A DNA stretch of 64,000 nucleotides from Acanthosepion pharaonis (lineage: Eukaryota; Mollusca; Cephalopoda; Sepiida; Sepiidae). The stretch's first letter is position 1; each line of letters starts with the position of its first letter. Made by a program: the position numbers and the translations under genes. Location of the stretch: contig CAHIKZ030005498.1 of the NCBI GenBank assembly GCA_903632075.3, forward strand, positions 1,095,001 through 1,159,000, read 5' to 3'. This document shows positions 9,229 to 20,200 of this stretch, piece after piece. The notes beneath the pieces were generated by a model that ran no database searches, was not told the origin of the DNA, and saw nothing but the letters and a program-made list of their open reading frames with translations.

Positions 9229-9665
9229 CAATTACCTTGAAAGTATTTATTGAAAACGCATATGGAAGCTATGGGAAAGTGACTGAAACCGAAACGCCAG
9301 GTCAGGACCAATAATATTGCTGATGCTCCTATGGATTTTATCAACTAGCTCCAGATGAGTAACAGGAGAATCGGACTATATTTCGCACAATATTTATGCG
9401 CGGGCGAATGTTAGATTTATAAATATGTTAATAAAGATTTTGAAGAGTCTTACGAATATATTGATAAAGATTCTGGAGAATCTAAGAATCCTTAAAGATT
9501 AAATAAAGATTTTGGAGAGACAAATTACCTAACACGACAAAGTGAATTGACTTTCTTAGCAGCAGACCTAGCAATGGATTCAATATCATCTTTCCACTTC
9601 ATATCAGCCAAGAATATTAACCCGACTAGGCGAAAACGAGGAAATCCGCCTGGAGGTCAGCATTA
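9229..9665 (-). pseudogene. LINE-J C-terminal domain fragment with internal micro-duplication
   Basis: The minus strand encodes ADMKWKDDIESIARSAAKKVNSLC, then after a disturbed stretch PVTHLELVDKIHRSISNIIGPDLAFRFQSLSH. These match the blocks on either side of the IRPCMEYCCHIW motif in LINE-J. Between them, at about 9,425-9,520, a unit of roughly 25-35 bp related to TTAATAAAGATTTTGGAGA is present three to four times, expanding the SP-SLYIYK region. The copy lacks the 3' end tag and is inactive. Confidence 0.7.
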
Positions 9666-9699
9666 GTCTGACAGGAGACAGAAAGAGTGTGTTTTATTT

Positions 9700-10010
9700 A
9701 TATTTTATGTATCTTTTATAAAACAAGCAGTCATCGCTCTCCAGTACTACCTTTTCCTTAATCTGACCTTTCGCCCTTTACCATCCAAGTTTGTATCTTT
9801 CTGCACATAAACTTCATTCACTGGTATGCTTGCCCTCCCCTTCTGCTTCTGTTACCTTCATTATCTTTGAGTGTGTTAAATTGTCTAGTATCCCTTTCAG
9901 AAATCCCTACTGTCTCCTTATTTTTCGTAAGACATCATGGTACGTCGTCGCCGGCATCCGTCTGTCTCGAGCCTGGGCGGGATATATGATGAACTAGGGC
10001 TGCGCGGACG
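9700..10010 (-). other. Possible LINE-R 3' terminal fragment
   Basis: Minus-strand peptide near 9,725-9,800 is weakly like the LINE-R terminal block (ATKDR-LWRAM-A). The remainder is not recognisable. Confidence 0.3.
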
Positions 10011-10079
10011 TCTAGTTCCCCCAACTCAGCCTTACTAGCAGAGTCCAAAGGAGTGGATAAACCAATACAGTTTGGAAGG

Positions 10080-10320
10080 TAGGGTAGCAGAAAATGCCAT
10101 CCATCCGCCTTAAGGTCAGCACTCCGGGTTTGAATTCAGAGTTGTCTTACTCTTAAACCAGTTACTATCCATGGTTATAGAACCCAGTCTGTCCTGCTAG
10201 AGGGAGAAGAAGAGGATTCCCAAGGGTATTAGCACGTAAGTGAATGTAATGGATTCGACTTGAATTCGAACTCGGCTCTCCGATTCCTCAATCCAAGCCG
10301 CTATCCATTACTCCTCTATA
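10080..10320 (-). mobile_element. tRNA-derived SINE, family 2
   Basis: On the minus strand, from about 10,318: ATGGATAGCGGCTTGGATTG (A-box-like), then GAGTTCGAATTC (B-box-like) about 30 bp later, then a body with GGACAGACTGGGTTCTATAA. A second copy with the same head and related body is at 41.84-42.08 kb; decayed copies are at 51.85 and 54.04 kb. Confidence 0.65.
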
Positions 10321-11099
10321 TCATGGTTACTGTTCTGTAAATTGTATTCTTAGGATTGGTCTGCAGAACCGCAACTCTGTCGCTTGGAATCTCTGCCATT
10401 TAAGAAATTAGAGATTACACGGCAGCCCGGTTCATTTTCTTTGATTAAAAGTATATTTTTCTTTCAATTAAGCTTTTTGCTTAGTTCCTGGAAGGAATCT
10501 TTTGCTACACGCCTACGCGGGCCGGATTTCAGATCACACGTCCGCCGCCGGACTGTGCCAGAAATGAGCTAAAATATAATTATTTATATGGAATTATCCA
10601 GAGATTTTAGTTAAACTCACTATGTAGAAAAAAATTAAAATAAATCTAAATAAAATGCCAAAACTTAGCCAATCTGTTTTTTGCATCTGACAGCAATGTA
10701 AGTTTTAAGAAAATCAGTGAAATAAAAAAATTCGGCAACCTTTTCTGACTCTTAATAGCCGAGCGCTTTTTTTTTTTTTTGATTAAGTACCTGCAATGAG
10801 GTTTCTAGGAAAAGCGATAATGCGCCTGTTGCAGCTTTAATATGCATTGCCGTGTTTAAGACGATTTGAAGAGTACCGTACATAAAAAGAAGTGACTTCA
10901 GCGAATTATGTCATATCTTTTGCTTGAAATTATTATAAAATCTAAAGTATGTAAAGTCAGCACATGTAACGATTGTAAGTTGATTGATGAATATTTAAAA
11001 GCAATTCCCTTGGATGCAGCAATTCTGAAGCAAATATTAATTATATCTTAAAAGGCAAACGCCAGTTTCAAAAATCTCATTAACCGTTTTTCCTGCTTG
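10320..11099. other. Stretch without recognised feature
   Basis: AT-rich, single-copy within the window, with a T16 run near 10,765-10,780. No supportable gene. Confidence 0.4.
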
Positions 11100-11108
11100 G
11101 TTTGTGAG

Positions 11109-11967
11109 TATCTGTCTATATTTCTGAGATGAGGTATTATGTACACTATTTACATATAATGTAAATAGTGTACACTATTTACATTATTCGGACTATAGTC
11201 CTCATCTTTGTCGACATATTTATTACAACGTTTCGGCCTTTCAGCGATAATGCTGAATGTAAATAGTGTACATAATACCTCATCTCAGAAATATAGACAG
11301 ATACTGAAAGGCCGAAATGTTGTAATAAATATGGCGACAAAGATGAGGACAATAGTCCGAATAATGTAAATAGCGTACATAATACCTCATCTCAGAAATA
11401 TAGACAAATACTAAAGGGTCGAAAGTTTGTAATAAATATGGCATCAAAGATAAGGACAATAGTCCGAATAATGTAAATAGTGTACATAATACCTCATCTC
11501 AGAAATATAAACAGATACTAAAAGGGCGAAAGTTTGTAATAAATATGTCAACAAAGATGAGGAGAATAGTCCGAATGATGTAAATAATGTACATAATATC
11601 TTATCTCAGAAATATAGACAGATACTGAAGAAGGCCGAAGCGTCCAACGGCCGAAACCTTGTAATAAATATGGTGACAAAGATGAGGACAATATTCCGAA
11701 TAATGTAAATAATGTACATAATATCTTATCTCAGAAATATAGACAGATACTGAAGAAGGCCGGAGCATCCAACGGCCGAAACTTTGTAATAAATATGGTG
11801 ACAAAGATGAGGACAATATTCCGAATAATGTAAATAATGTACATAATATCTTATCTCAGAAATATAGACAGATACTGAAGAAGGCCGGAGCATCCAACGG
11901 CCGAAACGTTGTAATAAATATGGCGACAAAGATGAGGTCAATATTCCGAATAATGTAAATAGTGTTA
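11109..11967. repeat. Small satellite cassette with mixed orientation, flanked by 9-bp direct repeats
   Basis: Seven to eight monomers of the 17-28 kb satellite. The first part is plus-oriented and inverts through a perfect 15-bp palindrome (arms 11,141-11,155 and 11,159-11,173). From 11,245 on, monomers are minus-oriented. The last three (11.58-11.96 kb) are 125 bp long because they keep a hairpin segment (GGCCG/CGGCC) that the big array lacks. GTTTGTGAG occurs at 11,100-11,108 and at 11,968-11,976, exactly outside the cassette. Confidence 0.75.
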
Positions 11968-11976
11968 GTTTGTGAG

Positions 11977-12192
11977 ATTCGGATATGTAGGCACTGGATA
12001 TGGATAAAACTCTTTTATTGCTAATATTGCCTTCTTTGATAACATTTTTTGGTAAATAAATATTTGTTGTTTTTATCTCTTTTTTATTCAGTGTATTGTA
12101 TTAAACAAAATGGTTATCCGACCCGCGCTCGTCTTTCTTTCAGTTATCTGACCCTCTGAAAAAAAAAAAAAAAACAGTTTGCTGACCCCTGC
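11977..12192 (-). mobile_element. hAT-type transposon end
   Basis: Minus strand starts with CAGGGGTCAGCAAACTG (12,175-12,191), the typical terminal inverted repeat of hAT-Charlie-like elements, followed by subterminal GGGTCAGATAAC and GCGGGTCGGAT, also typical. A T16 run interrupts it. The opposite terminal repeat and any transposase are not visible, so this is a fragment. Confidence 0.55.
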
Positions 12193-12194
12193 CC

Positions 12195-12480
12195 TACTCC
12201 TTACAATTTTCGTATCACCTTTTTCCATCATCTGCTACTGTACTCCTCCGATAGCTAAATTTCTGCACTTGCTTGACTTTTCCACGACGGGCCTCACATA
12301 TTAGCTGGCTTTATCTGCTTTATTTTGTTCAGTTAGTTTTCGATGGCGATCATGTTGAATTAATTCTTTCGTCTTTGATTTTACTTGTTTTTATTTCCTT
12401 TCGTTCAGTTCTTCAGATATTTATTTCTATTATGGAAAGGTTTACCAATGATTCCGACAAATTGTTGCAGCCATTATGCC
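12195..12480. other. Stretch without recognised feature
   Basis: T-rich sequence leading into the pyrimidine tract; nothing else seen. Confidence 0.35.
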
Positions 12481-12874
12481 AACTTTTCCGTATTGTAACT
12501 TGTTCTTTGTCCATTTTCTTCATTTTTTTATTTTTCCATTATTTTCTCTCTTTTTCCTTCTTTATTGTTTTCCCTCTCATGTATTTTCATTATTCATTCA
12601 TTTGTTAATTCATTCTATTACTTATTCTTTTTTCCATTTTTTTTTTCAACATTATATTCTTCGATTTTTTTCAGCCTTACATTTTTATCTTCGTTTTATT
12701 TATTCTCATCTTCTTCCTTCTCTTTTTATCGCTATCCTAACCTTTCATTGATTTTCAGGACTCTTCTTCTTCTTCTTCTTCTTCTTCTTCTTCCTTCTTC
12801 TTCTTCTTCTTCTTCTTCTTCTTCTTCTTCTTCTTTATCATCATCATCTTCATCTTGTTCTTGTTCTTCTCGTT

Positions 12875-12908
<34 letters not shown>

Positions 12909-13770
12909 TTCCTGTGCCTCTACTTCTTTGCTTCCTCTTCATCTTCTTCCTTTTCTTCTTCTTTTTCTTCGTTTTCTTCTTTATCTTCATCTTATTCTTG
13001 TTGTTGTTGTTCTTCTTCTTCTTCTTCTTCTTCTTCTTCCTTTTCCTGCTCTTCTTTCTCTTCTTCTTCTTCTTCATCTTGTTCTTGTTCTTCTCCTTCC
13101 GCCCCCTTCGTCTTACTCTTCCTTGTTCTTCCTTTTCTTCCTCTTATTGTTCTTGTTCTTCTTCTTCATCATCATCATCATCATCTAATTCTTCTTCTTC
13201 ATCTTCTTCTCCCTCCACCTCCTATTCTTCCTCTTCTTCTTCCTTTTTTCCCCTTCATCTTCTTCTTCTTTTTCTTCCTCTTCTTCTTCTTCATCATCTT
13301 CCTCTTCTTCTTCTTCATCATCATCTTCTTCTTCTTCATCTTCTTCTTCTTCTTCTTTATGTCTCTTATTCTTTCATTTATTTTTACCATGAACTTCTTC
13401 CGCTTCCTTTCCTATTCACGAGTATCTTCGACTTTTTCATCTTCATCTTCATTTTTTCTTTCATTACATTCACGAATATATTATTATTATTATTAATACT
13501 ATTATTACTACTACTACTACTACATATTCTCGCCATTAACTTCTCCTTTTCCTTCTTCTTCAATTTGTTTTCCCCCATTATCTTTTCCTCTTCTTCATCT
13601 TCTTCTTCGCCATTTTCTTTTTCTTTCTCAATTATGCAGGTTTATTCTTTATTCTCTTCTTTTACTTTCTCTTTTTTTCGTCTGTTCAACCTTTTCGTAT
13701 TCTTTCTTCCTTTCTTTCCTTCTTTTCTTCCTTTGTCTCATTTTTTTATTATTATTTTATCGTCATTACG
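12480..13770. repeat. Pyrimidine-rich region with (CTT)n, (CCT)n and (ATC)n
   Basis: Core of CTT repeats at about 12,761-13,360, with CCT block near 12,880-12,902, ATC blocks and TTA/CTA blocks near 13,480-13,520. The long Ser-, Phe- or Leu-rich frames in all three phases are products of this composition. Confidence 0.9.
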
Positions 13771-13931
13771 CTTTTGCATATTTTTATCATAAACCGTACA
13801 ACACTCGTCCGCCATTATTAATACGACATTTCGCGAATATAATTAGATTAATTTCCCTTTATCTTGTGACTATTATGGTTTTACTCTTATACCTGTCAAA
13901 CTGATGAACAATAATAAAGCAATATCACCAT

Positions 13932-13932
13932 C

Positions 13933-13970
<38 letters not shown>
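13932..13970. repeat. (AAT)n microsatellite
   Basis: About 13 AAT units. Confidence 0.9.
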
Positions 13971-14730
13971 GTTGGTATCTTATGGAAATTCAACATTCAA
14001 ACTGATAGGGAATCCAGACAAATCGACTAGACATAATTGTGGAAATATGTTGAAAAGATATGTCCTCTTATAGATGTTGCAGCCCCAGCCGACAGAAACA
14101 CAATTATTTCAAATTTGATCACTGTTTTATTGTAGGCGTTTTCCACATTCATTTTAACCCCAGGAACATTATCCAATCGGATATTTCACAGATTTTGCTG
14201 CCAATGCTTTAAAATTGTGCCTTGTTATTATTAGACGAATATTTTTATCAACTCGTTTCATTAGTTTGTCCTTTTAACGCTTATATTAATTCCTACCTTA
14301 TTCTCAACCACCTTCAATGAAACCACTCCTAATATCATATACGTTACTCAGTAAGTAGCGACTGCATAATCTATGATCGCTATTGCCATAGTTTCAGCTA
14401 TTCTCGCTAATAATGTGGAAATCAAGAAAACAGACGACATTCCAATTAGTAAAATTAGCCTTTCTGCAAACTTTCAAAAAATTACCAATCATGAAATATT
14501 AATTCTAATCAGGCTTTTACCATTTAGAAAGATCTTATACTGGAGGTTAGGGGAGGGGTTCTTGTCTTTTTTTTTTTTTCTCATTCACTGTTCAGTGTAA
14601 AATGTTTCTAAGATTATTGATTCCAATGCAGTTTGCAATTAATGTACTTATTGACTGTACCAAACTTAAATATCAATCATAATTCGCCTTGGACAAAGGC
14701 GAAGAATTATATGTCAATGGAGAATAAAGA
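13971..14730. other. Stretch without recognised feature
   Basis: AT-rich sequence with a 75-codon open frame at 14,373-14,600 that resembles nothing I know. Confidence 0.4.
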
Positions 14731-14737
14731 CACGTGC

Positions 14738-14877
<140 letters not shown>

Positions 14878-14924
14878 ATAATAATGTACTCTCCTGACGG
14901 TTTTCGACGTATAAGAATCTGCCA

Positions 14925-15180
14925 GCTTATTGATTCAGTTACGAAAGTTTATGCGATAATCTTAAGAGACGTTTAAGACCCACTAGTGATTTATAAAGGA
15001 GGCCACATATGGAGCAGGTGTGAGAATTGTGAGATGAGATCACTGTTAGCTTGGCTGACCTTTTAGATCTTGCTCTCGTTTCTTGAAGATGATTCAGACA
15101 AGCAGATTGAAAATTGCTGACTCCACTAAAACACGTTGATCTCCATTCTGCCCGCTCCAAGGCTAAGCGCTCAAGGGTGT
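14925..15180 (-). pseudogene. Non-LTR retrotransposon C-terminus with decayed C2H2 zinc finger
   Basis: The minus strand reads LERLALERAEWRSTCFSGVSNF, then LQETRARSKR, then HTCSICGLLYKSLVGLKRLLRLSHKL. The first block followed by a single C2H2-like finger is a common C-terminus of non-LTR retrotransposon proteins in invertebrates. The finger has its two Cys (CSIC) and final His, but the first zinc-binding His is replaced by Leu. No polymerase sequence lies upstream; a TA tract begins at 15,188. It is a 5'-truncated relic, probably of a third LINE family or the end of one whose 5' part is elsewhere. Confidence 0.65.
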
Positions 15181-15185
15181 TATGT

Positions 15186-15186
<1 letters not shown>

Positions 15187-15237
<51 letters not shown>
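15187..15237. repeat. (TA)n microsatellite
   Basis: TA tail of the minus-oriented retroposon immediately to its right. Confidence 0.95.
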
Positions 15238-15239
<2 letters not shown>

Positions 15240-15412
15240 TGACAAAATCTTGGTAATCAGTATAGATAATCCCAAGGAGAATTAAATCCTGAGAGTTCCA
15301 TGTTAATTCAGACCGAATGAATTAATTTAAAGAAAAACAGTCAATTTTAAGGCTCCATTTGTAATAATTTATTTCACCAGAGAATTTTATTTTTCTCTGG
15401 TTCTTTAGACTT
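15238..15412 (-). mobile_element. TA-tailed retroposon, minus orientation
   Basis: On the minus strand: CTAAAGA (15,402-15,408, one change from CTGANGA), the perfect stem CCAGAGAA/TTCTCTGG, GAAATAAATTATTACA, then the tail with ACATGGAACTCTCAGGATTT and (TA)n. It is the closest relative of the 8.7-kb copy and keeps the long tail that copy lacks. Confidence 0.65.
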
Positions 15413-15465
15413 TACTTTCAAAAAGGCGAAACGAAAAATGAATTTAAAATGTATTGCTTTTTGAC

Positions 15466-15530
<65 letters not shown>
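15466..15530. repeat. (TA)n between inverted GACGGTA/TACCGTC
   Basis: TA tract bordered by GACGGTA on the left and TACCGTC on the right. The right border is the start of the pogo-like transposon; the left may be the end of another copy. Confidence 0.9.
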
Positions 15531-15533
<3 letters not shown>

Positions 15534-16354
15534 GTCTATTTTTGTGAATAGGGCGACTTTTAGATAAGACGAGGTCAAAAAAATATATCAAAGTTTCATG
15601 GATTTATCCTATACCTGCAATATAAGATCATTGCTTATTGATTATATAAAGGTGATGTTATTGGAAATATTGTTACTTACTGCATGCTTTGATATTCAAA
15701 ATAAATGGAATGACAAAACCGATTCTAGATCATGTTTTCCTACACAGCTCCCTAAAAGAGAAAGCATTGCTTTGTTTACGTTTCATCACGTGATCTCTTG
15801 CTAATACTGATTCTTTTTCTTCTTCCACTTCTTTTCCTTTATCTAAACAGTTTCAAACAGCCTGGTGTACTAATGGCCATTTACTTATACTTAATCTGCA
15901 ACAATGGATTTTTAATGAGAATTGAATAGTACGTTAACCTAAATATTATTAGAGCCGTAGAAAACACTACCAAGGTTTTTGAAACTTTAGCGAAAGATAA
16001 AGGTTGCTGTGAACGCAATCATAACTCGATATTTTTCAGCTGAGCTTGCATAGATACAAGTTGAATTCATTGATATGGAATTATTCTTTGAATAGGCAAT
16101 TTATTATGAAATTATGCCAGTAATATATTAGGTAGAAATGGTTTTATTACTTTTAATATCAGTTTATCAGTTTATTTGGCAATGTGAATATTTTCATGTA
16201 CCTTATTGATTGTCGCGGCGAGGCGGAAGTTACTCTACCGCCAAACATCACTCAGAATCCAAATTGTCTTTGTTAGAATTGAAGTATAAAACGACCCCCT
16301 TTTTTTAAAGATGATTTTCAGGATTTAAAGCTCGTCTTATAGGCGGAAATATAC

Positions 16355-16358
<4 letters not shown>
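15530..16358. mobile_element. pogo/Tigger-like DNA transposon, non-autonomous, bounded by TA tracts
   Basis: The left end begins TACCGTCTATTTTTGTGAAT and continues with ATAAGACGAGGTC. The right end, read inward on the minus strand, begins TACCGTATATTTCCGCCTAT and continues with AAGACGAGC, with ACGACCCCC inside. Ends of this type with ATAAGACGA belong to pogo/Tigger-like elements, which duplicate a TA target. TA tracts on both sides fit insertion into a microsatellite. About 830 bp lie between the ends. No transposase is readable; a 68-codon frame at 15,598-15,804 shows no domain. Confidence 0.6.

Positions 16359-16449
<91 letters not shown>
16358..16449. repeat. Compound (TA)n/(GT)n microsatellite
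   Basis: TA block to 16,405, then about 22 GT units. Confidence 0.95.
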
Positions 16450-16450
<1 letters not shown>

Positions 16451-16629
16451 ACCACGAAATGTATCTTTATGCATTAGACATCCGACAACATTCATTTTTC
16501 TCTTACTTAAACCCCTTCCACCCACCTCTCCTAAAATTCTCTCTGTTAAGGTTTGATCTCCTCCTCCTCATACTTACACTCTCTAAATTCTGTTTTTATT
16601 TCCGGGGTTGTTTTTTTTTTTTTGAATTT
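16450..16629. other. Stretch without recognised feature
   Basis: Pyrimidine-rich on the plus strand; nothing identifiable. Confidence 0.35.
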
Positions 16630-16710
16630 GTAGGTCTGATGAATTGGATCGTATTTACAATTCCAATGGAATAAATTATGACCATGGAATATTAGTGTTT
16701 AAGCCTTTTT

Positions 16711-16765
<55 letters not shown>
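16630..16765 (+). mobile_element. TA-tailed retroposon 3' end, second subfamily
   Basis: CTGATGA at 16,636-16,642, a stem ATTGGA/TCCAAT around about 12 nt, then GGAATAAATTATGACCATGG, ATATTAGTGTTTAAGCC, poly-T and (TA)n (16,713-16,765). The same sequence forms a foldback at 63.26-63.36 kb. The GAAA position reads GGAA here. Confidence 0.6.
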
Positions 16766-16767
<2 letters not shown>

Positions 16768-16769
16768 AA

Positions 16770-17261
16770 AAATAAAGAATTAAAGAAAATCAAAAAAAAA
16801 GAATTATACTCAGACAGGGCAACAAGTGTTTGTCCGCTTTCTTCCTCATGATAACAAGTGAATGTACAGCTTACCTTAAGTCAAAGCATCGACCTGGGTG
16901 GGGGTGGGTTTATCAACGGCCAATCCTCCGCCCTCACCAAATAGTGGGCTTGGGAGGCATGCTTTTAATAAAACTAAGAACAACAGGAGAAAGAACGGCG
17001 AAAACAATTCCAAGTTCAGAAAATTTATCAAGCAACAATAGTCGGCCATTAAATCATGAGAATACTGACGAGACACTTTCGCATCTAGCCAAAGACATTC
17101 AATTTTCCCCTTTTTTCTGATTTTTCTTTCGAAACGGGATTTCTAACTAGACCATCAAATAGGTTAGAATGATTAGGACAAAATTTGTTACTATAGGCAA
17201 ACACACTGACGAGTAGGGGGAGAAAAAAAAATAGAGAAGAAAAAATAAATACAATAAAATA
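16770..17261. other. Stretch without recognised feature
   Basis: Single-copy sequence left of the satellite. A 96-codon frame at 16,830-17,120 shows no known domain. Purine-rich in the last 60 bp before the array. Confidence 0.4.
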
Positions 17262-20200
17262 AAATCATCTTTGTCGCCATATTTATTACAACGTTTCGGC
17301 CTTTCAGTATCTGTCTATTTCTGAGATGAGGCATTATGTACACTATTTACATTATTCGGACTATTGTCCTCACCTTTGTCGCCATATTTATTACAACGTT
17401 TCGGCCTTTCAGTATCTGTCTATTTCTGAGATGAGGCATTATGTACACTATTTACATTATTCGGACTATTGTTCTCATCTTTGTCGCCATATTTATTACA
17501 ACGTTTCGGCCTTTCAGTATCTGTCTATATTTCTGAGATGAGGTATTATGTACACTATTTACATTATTCGGACGATTGTTCTCATCTTTGTCGCCATATT
17601 TATTACAACGTTTCCGCCTTTCAGTATCTGTCTATATTTCTGAGATGAGGTATTATGTACACTATTTACATTATTCGGACTATTGTTCTCATCTTTGTCG
17701 CCATATTTATTACAACGTTTCGGCCTTTCAGTATCTGTCTATATTTCTGAGATGAGGTACTATGTAGACTATTTACATTATTCGTACTATTGTCCTCATC
17801 TTTGTCGACATATTTATTACAACGTTTCGGCCTTTCAGTATCTGTCTATTTCTGAGATGAGGCATTATGTACACTATTTACATTATTCGGACTATTGTCC
17901 TCATCTTTGTCGCCATATTTATTACAACGTTTCGGTCTTTCAGTATCAGTCTATATTTCTGAGATGAGGTATTATGTACACTATTTACATTGTTCGGACT
18001 ATTGTCCTCACCTTTGTCGCCATATTTATTACAACGTTTCGGCCTTTCCGTATCTGTCTATTTCTGAGATGAGGCATTATGTACACTATTTACATTATTC
18101 GGACTATTGTTCTCATCTTTGTCGCCATATTTATTACAACGTTTCAGCCTTTCAGTATCTGTCTATATTTCTGAGATGACGTATTATGTACACTATTTAC
18201 ATTATTCGGACTATTGTCCTCATCTTTGTCGCCATATTTATTACAACGTTTCGGCCTTTCAGTATCTGTCTATTTCTGAGATGAGGCATTATGTACACTA
18301 TTTACATTATTCGGACTATTGTCCTCATCATTGTCGCCATATTTATTACAACGTTTCGGCCTTTCAGTATCTGTCTATGTTTCTGAGATGAGGTATTATG
18401 TACACTATTTACATTATTCGGACTATTGTCCTCATCTTTGTCGCCATATATATTACAACGTTTCGGCCTTTCAGTATCTGTCTATTTCTGAGATGAGGCA
18501 TTATGTACACTATTTACATTATTCGGACTATTGTCCTCATGTTTGTCGCCATATTTATTACAACGTTTCGGCCTTTCAGTATCTGTCTATATTTCTGAGA
18601 TGAGGTATTATGTACACTATTTACATTATTCGGACTATTGTTCTCATCTTTGTCGCCATATTTATTAAAACGTTTCGGCCTGTCAGTATCTGTCTATATT
18701 TCTGAGATGAGGTATTATGTACACTATTTACATTATTCGGACTATTATTCTCATCTTTGTCGCCATATTTATTACAACGTTTCGGCCTTTCAGTATCTGT
18801 CTATATTTCTGAGATGAGGTATTATGTACACTATTTACATTATTCGGACTATTGTCCTCATCTTTGTCGCCATATTTATTACAACGTTTCGGCCTTTCAG
18901 TATCTGTCTATTTCTGAGATGAGGCATTATGTACACTATTTACATTATTCGGACTATTGTCCTCATCATTGTCGCCATATTTATTACAACGTTTCGGTCT
19001 TTCAGTATCTGTCTATATTTCTGAGATGAGGTACTATGTAGACTATTTACATTATTCGGACTATTGTCCTCATCTTTGTCGCCATATTTATTACAACGTT
19101 TCGGCCTTTCAGTATCTGTCTATTTCTGAGATGAGGCATTATGTACACTATTTACATTATTCGGACTATTGTCCTCATCTTTGTCGCCATATTTATTACA
19201 ACGTTTCGGCCTTTCAGTATCTGTCTATATTTCTGAGATGAGGTATTATGTACACTATTTACATTATTCGGATTATTATCCTCATCTTTGTCGCCATATT
19301 TATTACAACGTTTCGGCCTTTCAGTATCTGTCTATTTCTGAGATGAGGCATTATGTACACTATTTACATTATTCGGACTATTGTCCTCATCATTGTCGCC
19401 ATATTTATTACAACGTTTCGGCCTTTCCGTATCTGTCTATATTTCTGAGATGAGGTATTATGTACACTATTTACATTATTCGGACTATTGTCCTCATCTT
19501 TGTCGCCATATTTATTACAACGTTTCGGCCTTTCAGTATCTGTCTATTTCTGAGATGAGGCATTATGTACACTATTTACATTATTCGGACTATTGTCCTC
19601 ATCTTTGTCGCCATATTTATTACAACGTTTCGGCCTTTCAGTATCTGTCTATATTTCTGAGATGAGGTATTATGTACACTATTTACATTATTCGGACTAT
19701 TGTTCTCATCTTTGTCGCCATATTTATTACAACGTTTCGGCCTTTCAGTATCTGTCTATATTTCTGAGATGAGGTATTATGTACACTATTTACATTATTC
19801 GGACTATTATTCTCATCTTTGTCGCCATATTTATTACAACGTTTCGGCTTTTCAGTATCTGTCTATATTTCTGAGATGAGGTAATATGTACACTATTTAC
19901 ATTATTCGGACTATTGTCGTCATCTTTGTCGCCTTATTTATTACAACGTTTCGGCCTCTCAGTATCTGTCTATTTCTGAGATGAGGCATTATGTACACTA
20001 TTTACATTATTCGGACTATTGTCCTCATCATTGTCGCCATATTTATTACAACGTTTCGCTCTTTCAGTATCTGTCTATATTTCTGAGATGAGGTACTATG
20101 TAGACTATTTACATTATTCGGACTATTGTCCTCATCTTTGTCGACATATTTATTACAACGTTTCGGCCTTTCAGTATCTGTCTATTTCTGAGATGAGGCA

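Noticed and set aside
11580..11960. Complete hammerhead ribozyme in the satellite monomer
   Set aside because: The CTGAAGA, stem and GAAA parts are present, but I found no matching stem III and NUH cleavage site before the next core. Kept only as a core-like motif.
12565..13792. Long Ser/Phe/Leu-rich open frames
   Set aside because: Direct product of (CTT)n and related repeats; the same kind appears in all three phases here and at 39-46 kb.
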